NCBI RefSeq assembly: GCF_046774425.1
Contig: NZ_CP177248.1
Coordinates: forward strand, 620,001-684,000
Reading direction: 5' to 3'
Length of the DNA: 64,000 bases
DNA from: Malacoplasma muris
GTDB lineage: Bacteria > Bacillota_I > Bacilli_A > Mycoplasmatales > Mycoplasmoidaceae
Shown in pieces: positions 53,531-64,000 of this stretch. The number at the start of each line of letters is the position of its first letter. The first letter of the stretch is position 1. The translations under genes and the position numbers were made by a program. The notes below the pieces were generated by a model. That model was not told the DNA's origin. It searched no databases and saw only the letters and a list, made by a program, of their open reading frames with translations.

Positions 53531-53632
53531 GTTATCCCTCTTAATAAAATGATTATATATTAAAAATGACCGTTATATTCTAAATGAATTTAATAAAATA
53601 AAAGAGATTTAAATTTAAATTAATTATAAAAA

Positions 53633-53657
53633 ATCAATGTCTTATTAGGACATTGAT
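53633..53657 (-). terminator. Terminator of the giant-permease/ATPase operon
   Basis: ATCAATGTC pairs with GACATTGAT around a 7-nt loop, just after the stop at 53670, followed by a T run on the minus strand. Confidence 0.75.
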
Positions 53658-53669
53658 AAAATATTATTA

Positions 53670-54947
53670 TCAATTAATTTCATCAATTGATTTCATGTTT
53701 TTATTATAATAATCAGCCGTTATTTTTCCATTATCAACTTTTAATATTCTTGAAGCAATTTCAAGAATTTTATCATTATGAGTAACTAAGACTATAGTAG
53801 TATTAAATTCTTTGTTAATATCTTTAAAAATTTGAAGTATTTGTTTTGTTGCATCAACATGCACAGCACCTGTTGGTTCATCACCAAAAAGAATTTTAGG
53901 GTTTTTAACAATAGCTCTGCAAATAGCAACACGTTGTGCTTGACCTCCAGATAATGTTGATGCTTTTTTATTTTTGTATTTATCCATATCAACTTTTCTT
54001 AATAAATCATCAATATCAATTCTTAATGATTTATTTTTTTGTAAACTAGCTGCAATTTTAATATTGTCATATACAGTTAGATCATTTAATAATCCATATT
54101 GTTGAAAAATATATCCTACATTTTTACGTCTAAATACTGTTAATCCATGTTCACTAATTCCTAAAGTGTTACTATCAACTAAATAACAAATACCAGTAGT
54201 TGGTCTATCTAGTGCTGATATTAATGTTAACAGTGTTGTTTTTCCAGATCCACTAGGTCCATAAATAACAACAAATTCACCTTGTTTAATTTTTAAATTT
54301 ATATCTTTTAAAATATGCAAATTACTAAAACCATTTGTTACATATTTATTTACATTTTCCAAATAAATAACTTCTTCATTATAATTTGCTGGCTTATTTT
54401 TTGATATACCTTTATGCGGCTTATTATTTTTTAAAATCCATTTGGTTAACTTTTTTCCTGATAATTCACTTTTTCTTTTAACGTTTGAATTAATAATATT
54501 ACTATCATTAATATCAACTTTATTACCATCAATAGTTGCCATTTCTGAAATTTCTTTATTTTGCTTTTCTTTCAAAAAAATTGGTTGTTTATTTTTTTTT
54601 GATAACCAATTGCTATATTTTAAATTAAATTTATCTTTTATTTTTATAGTATCATCATTGGTTTCATTTATGTTATGATTAACAACAAAATTACTTTGTT
54701 TATATTCACTTTGATTTTTTGAAATTTTAGACAAATCTAATTTTGTTGATTTACCAAAATTAGTTACTATATATTTTTCATCTTCTTTTTGGTTTTTATT
54801 AATAACAACTATTGGTTTATCTGACTTATTGTTTTTATGTTCTAAATTATTACTAGAACTACTATCTTTTTCCTTCAAAACTATTACTGAATGTTTTTTA
54901 TTATTGTCATTATTTGAAAAACTATTTTTATTTACAATTTCTTTCAT
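53670..54947 (-). CDS. ABC transporter ATPase (LolD/MacB type) with long N-terminal extension
   Basis: The ATPase subunit for the FtsX-type permease encoded just before it. The 425-residue protein has a ~190-residue Lys/Asn/Ser-rich extension, then a standard domain: Walker A GPSGSGKTT (about residue 230), signature LSGGQAQRV, Walker B ILFGDEP and the switch VTHNDKI. The extension is absent from typical family members and is probably disordered. ATG 54947 has AAAGGTG upstream. It begins 11 nt after the permease stop, as expected for an operon. It probably drives lipoprotein or peptide transport or mechanotransmission. Confidence 0.88.
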   Translation of the reverse strand: MKEIVNKNSFSNNDNNKKHSVIVLKEKDSSSSNNLEHKNNKSDKPIVVINKNQKEDEKYIVTNFGKSTKLDLSKISKNQSEYKQSNFVVNHNINETNDDTIKIKDKFNLKYSNWLSKKNKQPIFLKEKQNKEISEMATIDGNKVDINDSNIINSNVKRKSELSGKKLTKWILKNNKPHKGISKNKPANYNEEVIYLENVNKYVTNGFSNLHILKDINLKIKQGEFVVIYGPSGSGKTTLLTLISALDRPTTGICYLVDSNTLGISEHGLTVFRRKNVGYIFQQYGLLNDLTVYDNIKIAASLQKNKSLRIDIDDLLRKVDMDKYKNKKASTLSGGQAQRVAICRAIVKNPKILFGDEPTGAVHVDATKQILQIFKDINKEFNTTIVLVTHNDKILEIASRILKVDNGKITADYYNKNMKSIDEIN

Positions 54948-54958
54948 AATAATCACCT

Positions 54959-57900
54959 TTAATCAACTATTGCTGTTTTTAATTTTTGTTGTTTATACAT
55001 TATTATCATTGCCACAAAATTAATTATTAATACAGCCATTATTACAGCAATACCAATACCATATGTCATCCAATTAATTACTCCTGTAATAAATACAGTT
55101 GATGCTGTATAAATTACAAATTGGAATATTGATAGAATAGCTGCAACAACACCAATACCTATAAGCAATGTTAATAATATTATTGGAATAAATGTTGCCA
55201 AAATACTTATTATATTATCTTTGTCACTATATCCTATTGTTTTTAAAACAATAATCATCTTTTTGAATTCTTGTAACATTGAAGCACTTATTACTAATAT
55301 CATGACAATAATTAATGGAATTAAAATAATTGTTAATAATGTTTGTATAAGATCAATTGTTGAAACTAAATTTTCATATAAATATTTAATAGTCCCATAA
55401 CTTTCAATATTTTCAATATTAATTGATGTTGGATAACTACCAAAAACATCTCTAATATATTGTGCAAATAAAATATTAGTTGTTAAAGCAGTTTTCATCT
55501 TTTCTCTTAATTTAGCTCTATCATTCTCATTTCAACCAGTTAACTTTAATATATCAGTATTTGCAGTAACCATATTATCTAAATAAACATTTGCAGTTGC
55601 AGAATTTGTAGGATTAGTAAAAAATCCATCATTAAATTGTGACACTAATTCATCAGTTGAACTATAATTTAGTTGATTTCATACTCCTATAATACTTTCA
55701 AAACTAATTGTTTTATTTAAAAAAACAGGAGAATCTGCACTACTGATTATTCCATTAAAAGGTTTATAATCATATCTATAAAAATCAGTAAATCTATTAT
55801 TTACAGCTAAATCATATTGAGCTTTAGTATTAGGGTCAGTACCATCTAATGCTCCATCAATTCTAACTTCTTGATTTTTATTTGGACCAATAAATGATTG
55901 TTCAATATTAGCAGTATTAAAAGCAAATGGTCTATTAGCTTTAAATCTACCACCTAGTTCAGGGTGTTCAAAATTCATAGCACTTTGATTAATAATGTTT
56001 GCAACATCTTGACTTATATAATATTCGTCACCATATGAAATACTTGATATACCTGCAACTTTAAACTTATATGTTTTTTTAAAATTATGTTTAATATTAT
56101 TTTGTGAATAATCATTAGCAATTTGTTGCGAATAATAAAAATATCCTTTATTAGGAGTAACATCTATTATGTCTCCCACCTTCAATTTGTGCTTATATGC
56201 TGCACCTTGATTTATCACAATATTATAAACATTGTTTGAAACCTCAGATAGTAACTTATTTAAATCTCTTTTTTCCCTATCTACTAATGTGATATATTTA
56301 GAATTAACATTGATTCCAATTAAATCTACTTTATCCACTAATAAACTATTATTTTTATACAAGGAACTATTAACAGAACTATATGTTTCACTCTGAGAAT
56401 CATAAGAAACAACACCATAAGAAAGTTTAACATCAAGATTACTTAATTCTTCATTTCCATAAACAGCACCCACAAATTTTAAGAAATCTTTACTATAACC
56501 TATTTCTTCAGGTTTTCCTAAATTTCCAATAATAGTATCTGCATTAACAGAATAAATATTGTTTGAATAATTAATGAATTTTGTAGGACTTAAACCGATT
56601 GATTCTAATTTTCTTAATTGCTCATTTTCATACACAGCTTTTAAAAATACTTGATCTTGAGTTTCAGCACGAACAACAATTTCATTTGGAATAATTCTTT
56701 TAATTAATTGTCATGGATTAATATTTAATCCTGGAATAGTAAAATCAAGTAATCATTTTGTCATGGAAGTATTTTGATAAAAATTAACTTGAGAAGTAAT
56801 TTTTTGATATGCTTGATAACTTGGAATTAAAATATTTCCATAATATAATAGATTGCCAAATTTATCCCTTTTTTCTTTTAATGAAATAGATCCATTATTA
56901 TCTTGCACTTCATAAACTTTAACATCATTCAAAGTATAAGGATATCCAAATTGATCTGCAAAATTATAAGTTGTTTTTTGAGCATCATTTTCATTATAAA
57001 TAGGTAATCCTTTTTCATCATAATCATAAGCTACTTGCATAGTACCTTGATACAATGGATAAATCCCTTGAGAGATATCTGTAAAACCTAAATGTGAATA
57101 TTGTTGTAATTTATATAATCCTGATTGCTCAGTTGTTTCAGTTAAACCAAATTTATAAGAATAATGTTTGTTATAAGATGTTTGCAAATTTGATTCAGCA
57201 AACTTACCTGGAATAGCTAAACCAACAGAAATACTTGATAATCCAATTGAACAAAGAGCTGTAAAAAATATTGTTCTTCAAATGTTTGAAAATGAAAGAG
57301 AAAGTCTAAACTTGAATAATGGATTGATTTTACTTGGTTTTCTTATTATATTAAGCAATCTAGATGATTTCATTTCAACATTTTGAGTAATCAATTCATT
57401 TATTGGTTTTCTAAATGTTAATCTTATTATAATGAATGTAAATACAACAAATACACCCAATAATGAAAGAATTCCACCTATAAATCCAACTGGACTAAAA
57501 CTTAGTAATGCCATTGGAGCATATCAATAAGGACTTAAAATTTGATAAAAAAGATTTTGCATGTAAAATGCAACAACATAACCTATAGCACCAGCAATTA
57601 ATGAACACACTAAACCAAATAATGTAATAGATAAAGTAATTGCTATAGAACTAAATCCATTCGCTTTTATAATAGCCAATTGAACTTGATTTTTAGTAAT
57701 ATATCCTTTTATTAATAAATAAGATAAATACAATCCTAATAAAACAAGTATAACAATAACAATAATAGAAACTAATATTACTCCATACAAAATTTGATTA
57801 GGATAATAACTTCTCATTGTTATTAAGTTTTTAACAGTTGTAAAATCATTCAATGAATAAACAATTGGAGTTGAAGAATTTTTATTTAATAAAGGTTGAA

Positions 57901-60031
57901 AATAATTATTTAAAGATTTTATATTTTTTCTTAATTCTGATCTATCAGGATTAAATGCAGAAAAAATTCCTCCACCATCATTTCCATATCCTAAATCCAA
58001 TGAAAAATATTTATACTGATAAGATAATGGAGCAGTAGCCAAAATAGCATCATATCCTAATGCATTTACATATACCACAGCCTCTGTATTAACATTGGGA
58101 ATTGGGTTATCAATGCCAATTGATGGAAATGCCATTTCTGGAGATAAACCTGTTCCTATAATTACAAACTTTCTAGCATTTATTTCAATACAATTACTGT
58201 CATCTAATGTATTTATTCACTTTACAAAGTCATATGAGTTTAATTTCAATGCCTCTTGTCATTCTTTGTTTGGTAATATTTTTTTCTTATTTGCAACTAA
58301 AAATCCATCACTTATAACAGCAGCATATGAATATTTATCAATTTTAACAATGGTTGAATCTAAATAAATATCTGTTAAACCATGTTTTAATTTATATTCT
58401 ATAGATTCTCCCTGTCTATCAAATTTCATTTGCTCTTTAGGATTTAGATATAACATATCACTTGGGAAATAACCAAATATAAAATTATAATAACTATCAT
58501 TAACAGCTGTTGAATTATCAAATGAATATTTTAAATTTTCTAATGCTTGTGACACAAATGCAGGAATTTTAGCTCCTGATGCATTAATTGATTCATATAA
58601 AAAATTAATATAATTTTTCAAATATTTTTTCTTATTTACCAAATGATAATCAGCCCTAAAAAGCTCATTGACATCCAAATACTTTGTAGAGTTGTTTAGT
58701 TTAGTTCCTTCAGTATAAACAATATCATCTATACTTGTTGATCCCTTTTTGGCAACAATATATTTATTTGTTGTTTTTTGATCTGTTATTACAAATGATT
58801 TTTGTTCATCATGCTTTATCTTTTTTTCTGATAACATATCAGATAATGCTTGAGAATAATAGCCTTCAATTTTCTTTGTTAACTCTGGAATTAAATCTTC
58901 TATTCTTTGATTTACTAATGTAATTAGTGCTTCATTTGATGGTTTAGTATCATTTATAGAGGTTGTATTATGGCTTGGATTATGAACCCAAGTATTTCTC
59001 AACACTAATTGAAAATTAGTATATTTTTCTTTTTCTTCATCAGTAAAATAAGTGTCAAAAATTTTTCTTTGAAAATCATTTAAAGAATCAAAATCTAATA
59101 ACAAATTTACTTGAGTATATTTACTTAAATCTGTATCTTGGACAACAAGACTATTTAAATAATGTATAACATCTCTTCCTATAGTTGTTTCTAGAACATC
59201 TTCATTCATGTTATCGCCTACAGGAATTTGAGCTCCACCAAATCCACTTAAAAATGCTGTATTAATTGTACCTGTATATCTATCAGCGTTTGATAAAAAA
59301 GTGTTAGTATCTGCTGTAACTTCAGCTTTTGTATTAAATGTTGCTTTTGTAGCATGAAAAATTCCTCTCATAACAGGAATATAACTTACAAAACTTTCAT
59401 CAAAATATCCATTAATTTTTTTAGTTTTTGGATTTATATTCACATAATCAAAATTAGTTCTAATAGAACCATTATTTTTTAATGAATATGCAAATGCTAC
59501 TCAGTCATTGAAATTATTTGGTACATCTACTGTTTCACCAGTTATTTCATTACCACCATATCCAGCAAGCATACCTGGAGTTCTATATGCATATGGATTA
59601 TCTCCATTTAATCCAGCAGCAGTAAAACTAGCATATGTTAATGATTCACCAGTAGAATTTGTATAAGTAAATGTTTGGTTTTCTGATGTATATGGAAAAA
59701 CAACAGCATAATTATCTGTTTGATAACCATCCTTATTAGCTTTATCTTTATCTATTTTATAAGCAATTGCTGGTTGGGTAGAAACAATATTTCCTTGACT
59801 GTCCTTTTCATAATTATATTTAATATTTGATGTTGCATAGTTTTCTTCAACAATGGCATTAGATTTATTTCCAGTTATATTTAAATGATTGGTAGAGTTA
59901 TAAATGTTTGTACCCAAGTACAAAGAGGAAAAAGAGGAAAAAATAATCACAGCACTAATAAATATCAAACTAACTATTAGAAGTATGGAACGTTTAAATG
60001 AATGTAAGACTTGTTTAATTAACTGTCACAT
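54959..60031 (-). CDS. Giant FtsX/MacB-type ABC permease (1690 residues)
   Basis: A polytopic permease with three FtsX-like membrane modules. One helix is at the N-terminus (residues ~10-35, MWQLIKQVLHSFKRSILLIV). A second group lies at about residues 740-900 (SIIVIVILVLLGLYLSYLLI and MALLSFSPVGFIGGILSLL). A third is the final ~180 residues (TLLTIILIPLIIVMILVISASML). Between them are very large extracytoplasmic domains, rich in Asn, Ser and Tyr. The first domain occupies about residues 50-730. MacB-like permeases normally have one such domain of ~200 residues, so this is greatly enlarged. It lies between the ATPase gene and a giant lipoprotein gene on one strand. ATG 60031 is preceded by a weak GGGAAA. 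Confidence 0.8.
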
Positions 60032-60160
60032 AAGTTTTCCCAAATAATATTGTTACCCCATATTATATTAGAATTTTATTTATTTTAGCATTTTTTTAAG
60101 GAGTAAAAAGCATTAGTACTTATTGCATATTCAAGTTCATAAATTAAATTAATAAAGTAA

Positions 60161-60199
60161 AATAACATGAACTATTTCTAAATAATAATTCATGTTATT
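60161..60199 (-). terminator. Hairpin after the giant lipoprotein gene
   Basis: AATAACATGAA pairs with TTCATGTTATT around a 17-nt loop just after the stop at 60202. The T run is modest, so it may be only partial, allowing read-through into the permease gene. Confidence 0.6.
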
Positions 60200-60201
60200 C
60201 A

Positions 60202-63200
60202 TTATAAATTTGGCATTTTAATTGAAATTCTTGGTGCAAAAACAATTTTATCAAATACATTTGAATATCGATAATTTATTAAAGTATATTTATTGTTTTC
60301 TCTTGTTATTTGAGATAAATCTAAAACTTTATTTGGAGTCATAACAGTTATTTGAAACATTAGCATTTGCACATTAATTTCTAATTCCAATGTTAATGCT
60401 GTTATAGGAATAATTCCAATTTTTGCTCCTCCTTTAACAATAACTTTTTTATTAAAATGAATATTAGAGATGGGTTTAACACTAACTAATGCTTCACTTA
60501 GATTTATATTATTACCTAATGAAAACAAATCATTTGTTAATAAATTAATACTATCAGATGAAAATGACGGAACTTGCCTTACAAATGATTTGCTCACTTC
60601 TTGACCATTTTGATTATTAACATGACTATAGTCATATGTTGTAGTTTCATTTACATAAGTAAACATATTATAGTAATCTTGATACTTAGTTGATTTAAAT
60701 GTTGGATTTTGATTCATAATGATATTTTCCTGATTTAAATCAATATCTTGTCACTTAAATGTTTTTCCAACATAATATGCATCATTAATAGAGCTTTTAT
60801 TAATTTCTTTGGATTTATCAAGTCCAATTAAATTAATATTAAATTTCATTCTATTAACTAATAATTTTTGTATCATTTCTGTCAATGCACTAATATTTTG
60901 CGATGATTGACTATTGTCCTTGTTTTCATAATCAATATCTGCTATAACACCAGAAATATTTCAACTTGGCGGATTTTGATCCATATGATGATCATCTTTT
61001 ATTTGAGCAAAATCACTTCCAACTCATGCAGTTTTCATTACATTTGAAATAATTCCATTATTTTTTGATGCCTGATCAAAATATGTTTCCAAATCAATTA
61101 TAGTGTTAAAACCATGATAATATTTTCCACCACTAACATTTGCAGAATAAATAAGTTTTTTATTATTTGACTTATATTCCATATTAAAACTATCTCCAAT
61201 ATTAAATGGTAATTTTCGTGGAAACATTCTATATAAAATTCTTTCTAAATTTATTCAAACATATCTATTTCTTGTATAAAATCCAAATCCACTAGCATGC
61301 ACATACTCATTGCCTGTAAGTTTATATATTTCTATATATAAATCTGTTGGCAAAACACTTAATATAACATCTAAATTAAATGTGAATTCTTGTTTAAAAA
61401 TAAGTTTGTAGTTAAAAGTAAAATCGCATTCAAATGTTTTATTATTATATTTTATTATTGATTTATCATCAAATTCACTAAATCCATAAACTATATCAAA
61501 ATTATCTTTATTTGCTAAAAAATTAAATGCATTAGATATTTCATTTAAAGCAAGTATTACATTATTTTTATTCAAATTATCTTTATTATAATCATGTGCA
61601 TAAGATTGATAAATTAATTCATATAATAAGCTTGTATTATCTGTGCCAACATTCATACCTAATGCATTCATTATAATAACTACTTGATCCATAAATCACC
61701 AAGTAGCAGTATTTTTCCCTGTATTTTTTATATCAAATAATTTAGAAATTAATTTTTCATTATAATTAATAGTATTTTCACTTACTATAGTCATTCCCTT
61801 ATCATTTTTTGCTCTTGTAGAAATCTCACTATATATTTTAGCAATAGCATCAAATATTGTTTTATTAATATTTAAACCAAATCCTGATAGTGTACTTAAA
61901 AATTTATCACGTAAACTATCGCTAATTAAAAAATCAATAATGTCTAAAATATAAGGATTACCATCATTTAATTTATTACCACTATCATCAAAATTTCCTA
62001 ATAAAAATTGCAACAACATAACAATAAATTCTTTTGTTGTATTATTATCGTTGTTAAAAAACATGTTTAATAATTTTAAAAAACCATCAACTTGTTCTTT
62101 TGACATGTTGGGTTTAATTGGTGTTAAAATTGTGTCTACTAAATCAGTTAATTGCCCTAAAACACCAGATAATAATCTTTTTAAAACATTTGATAGACTT
62201 TTTTTATGGGTCACTAAAATATCTAAAATACCTTTACCAGTATGAACACTTTGTAATAAATCAACTATTATAGGAGATAATTCTTTTGGAATTACTCCAA
62301 AATCTTCAAGAAGTTTAACTAATGGTTTAGATGTATCATTTAAAAATTGACCAATAGTGGGATCTTTTTTTAAAGATTCAAAAATCAATGCTAACTGAGG
62401 AAGGGCAACAAATGCTTTATTTGTGTTTTCCATAGCAGTTGCTTCAATATTTTCTTTAATTACACTAGTATCTAACTTTTGCATAAATTCTAAAGCATTT
62501 TGATCTGTTTTTGTATCAACATTTTCATCAGTAGTTAAATTTAAAAATTCGATCATATAAGAAAATGAATTTGATGTAATTGTTGGATTAAAAGAATCTA
62601 ATGCAATTGATTTATTGTCAAAATTTAAAGTTGCTTTTGGTATTTGTCATCCTAAAAAAAATCTTTTATTATAAACATTAATAATATTTTTTATTGGTTG
62701 GTCTATTGCAGATATTTTTAAACTATAATTTTTATTTGGAATTAATTCAAAATTATTGTTATCAGTTAATTTAAATATAATATTATTTTTTCTAACATTC
62801 TTAATAGAAAAATCAATATCAAAACTTATTTTATTTGTAAGCGAATTAAAATTAATATTTTTGTTTTTGATTTCAATATCAAAATTACTTTCATTTGTAT
62901 AATAAATTGAAAGCATTCAGTAATAAACATCATACAAAAATGTTAAATTACTTGGTGTAGGAATTGGAGACAAAAAGTCTTTATTTGAATTGTTAATAGA
63001 ATTATTAAAATCAGTTACATATTCATTAAAATTAAAATTCTCTAAAAAATTGTTAGCATTTTGTTTAATACCAACTGAAACAGTTTTTTGTTCAAAACCA
63101 TCACGCTCATGAATATATTTATATACACCATTTTCATCATTACTTGGTAGTTTATAATCTAAAAAATTTATATTATTGGTCACAACATTTAAATGTAACT

Positions 63201-63420
63201 GTGTTTTGTTTTTATTTTCTTCTAACTGTTTAAATTCAGTAGGTAACAAACCAATTTTATAATCTTGATTATTCTTGTTATCACCATCTTCAAAATCAAC
63301 AACATCACCTTTTGTATAATTTAAGTATTGTTTGCTACAAGAAGCTATAGCAGGTGACAATATTGTAGCAACTAAACCACAAGATATAATTGATAGTAAA
63401 TGTTTAATTTTTTTATTCAT
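60202..63420 (-). CDS. Giant surface lipoprotein (1072 residues)
   Basis: An uncharacterised lipoprotein with signal peptide MNKKIKHLLSIISCGL and lipobox AIASC. An N-terminal beta-rich half (about residues 30-270) is followed by a long helical segment (about 290-560: LAQLALIFESLKKDP, LLEDFGVIPKELSP, VLKRLLSGVLGQLTDL), then a beta-rich half ending in VFAPRISIKMPNL. It begins immediately upstream of the giant FtsX-type permease (170 nt) on the same strand, so it is probably its partner. Its C-terminal ~150 residues are clearly homologous to the partial protein at 63545. No enzyme motif was recognised. Confidence 0.8.
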
Positions 63421-63508
63421 ATATTCTATTTTCCCATTTAAACAAACTAGACATCCTATATTTTATTACTTAATTTTATAATAGTAAAATAATTAATAAT
63501 ATAAAAAA

Positions 63509-63540
63509 ATACATGTTTTCTATATATAAGAAACATGTAT
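63509..63540 (-). terminator. Terminator of the partial lipoprotein gene
   Basis: ATACATGTTT(T)C pairs with GAAACATGTAT around a short TA loop, with a T run on the minus strand. Confidence 0.75.
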
Positions 63541-63544
63541 TTTT

Positions 63545-64000
63545 TTATAAATTTGGAATTTTTACTGCAATTCTTGGAGCCATAAATACTTTATTAAATA
63601 CATTTGAGAATTTATATGTTGATAATGAGTACTCATTGCCATTTCTAGTAGCATTAGTAAGATCTAATAACTTATTAGGTGCAATAACTGTTGCTTGAAA
63701 CATCATAAATTCAATACTTAAAGACAACTGTGTAGTTAAAGAATCAATGTGGCCAAGAATAACTACATCAGCTCCACCTTTAATATCTACAGTTTTTGTT
63801 ATTTTTAAATTAGTAATTGGTTTTATACTAACAAGAGTATTGTTTTTGTCTACACCACTTCCTAGCGAAAATAATTCATTTGCTAAGATATTAGAACTTT
63901 CATTACTAAAACTTGGAATTTGTCTTTCAAAAACTCCTTCAATTCTATTACCTCTACTGTCATTTACATGATCATAATAAATAGCAAAATCACGAACTGA
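63545..64000 (-). CDS. Giant surface lipoprotein paralog (partial, N-terminus outside window)
   Basis: Only the last 151 codons lie in the window. They align residue for residue with the C-terminus of the neighbour at 60202: YDHVND against YSHVNN, QIPSFSNESSNILANELFSLG, VSIKPITNL, KGGAD, QATVIAPNKLLDL and VFMAPRIAVKIPNL. It is therefore a tandem paralog, with its own terminator between the two genes. Anchor and full length cannot be judged here. Confidence 0.85.
   Translation of the reverse strand, partial: SVRDFAIYYDHVNDSRGNRIEGVFERQIPSFSNESSNILANELFSLGSGVDKNNTLVSIKPITNLKITKTVDIKGGADVVILGHIDSLTTQLSLSIEFMMFQATVIAPNKLLDLTNATRNGNEYSLSTYKFSNVFNKVFMAPRIAVKIPNL

Overview
The window is about 64 kb of very AT-rich DNA from a mollicute (a mycoplasma-like, wall-less bacterium). 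UGA is read as tryptophan throughout: dozens of conserved proteins (S16, RlmN, Gmk, DnaJ, the P-type ATPase, PepO) are only continuous if TGA is sense. Surface lipoproteins with mollicute-style lipoboxes, a CdaM-type diadenylate cyclase and DUF16-like coiled-coil proteins point to the Pneumoniae group (Malacoplasma/Ureaplasma-like). I cannot name the species from sequence alone.

Layout: 0-1.4 kb holds rplS (partial), trmD and rpsP. 1.4-6.1 kb holds a two-domain SGNH hydrolase and a membrane-anchored M64 (IgA-peptidase family) metallopeptidase. 6.7-13.3 kb is an array of six paralogous small lipoproteins. Three of them carry a (TA)n tract in the coding sequence, at 10.5, 5.5 and 6.5 dinucleotides; only the 6.5 copy is in frame. 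A fourth paralog is frameshifted in a short T run at nearly the same codon. The last three sit in a tandem array in which each lipoprotein gene is followed by a truncated copy of the 3' end of the neighbouring large surface-protein gene. 13.3-22.2 kb is an operon of ABC ATPase, permease and two large exported proteins. 22.3-32 kb is mostly housekeeping: DprA-like, folD, dfrA, an Abi/HEPN gene with a MqsA-like regulator, prpC-rlmN-gmk, def, an unidentified GC-rich structured RNA, and pepO. 32.1-38.3 kb holds ttcA and a cassette bounded by inverted DUF16-like copies that encloses a degenerate ABC-ATPase-like protein and an HNH endonuclease. 38.4-53.5 kb holds rpsD with a structured leader, a ZIP transporter, a CIRCE-controlled dnaJ-grpE pair, tRNA-His, a calcium-type P-ATPase, cdaM, tRNA-Ser, an EzrA-like protein, tRNA-Leu, a degenerate GGDEF-EAL membrane protein, a Nudix hydrolase and smpB. 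53.6-64 kb holds a second ABC module: ATPase, a 1690-residue FtsX-type permease, and two paralogous giant lipoproteins (the second runs off the window).

Together the accessory parts describe a cell-surface toolkit: length-variable lipoproteins, an IgA-protease-family peptidase and two ABC/lipoprotein modules. Between them lie compact housekeeping operons on the minus strand that end in clear hairpin-T terminators. No CRISPR array, rRNA, transposase or replication origin was recognised.
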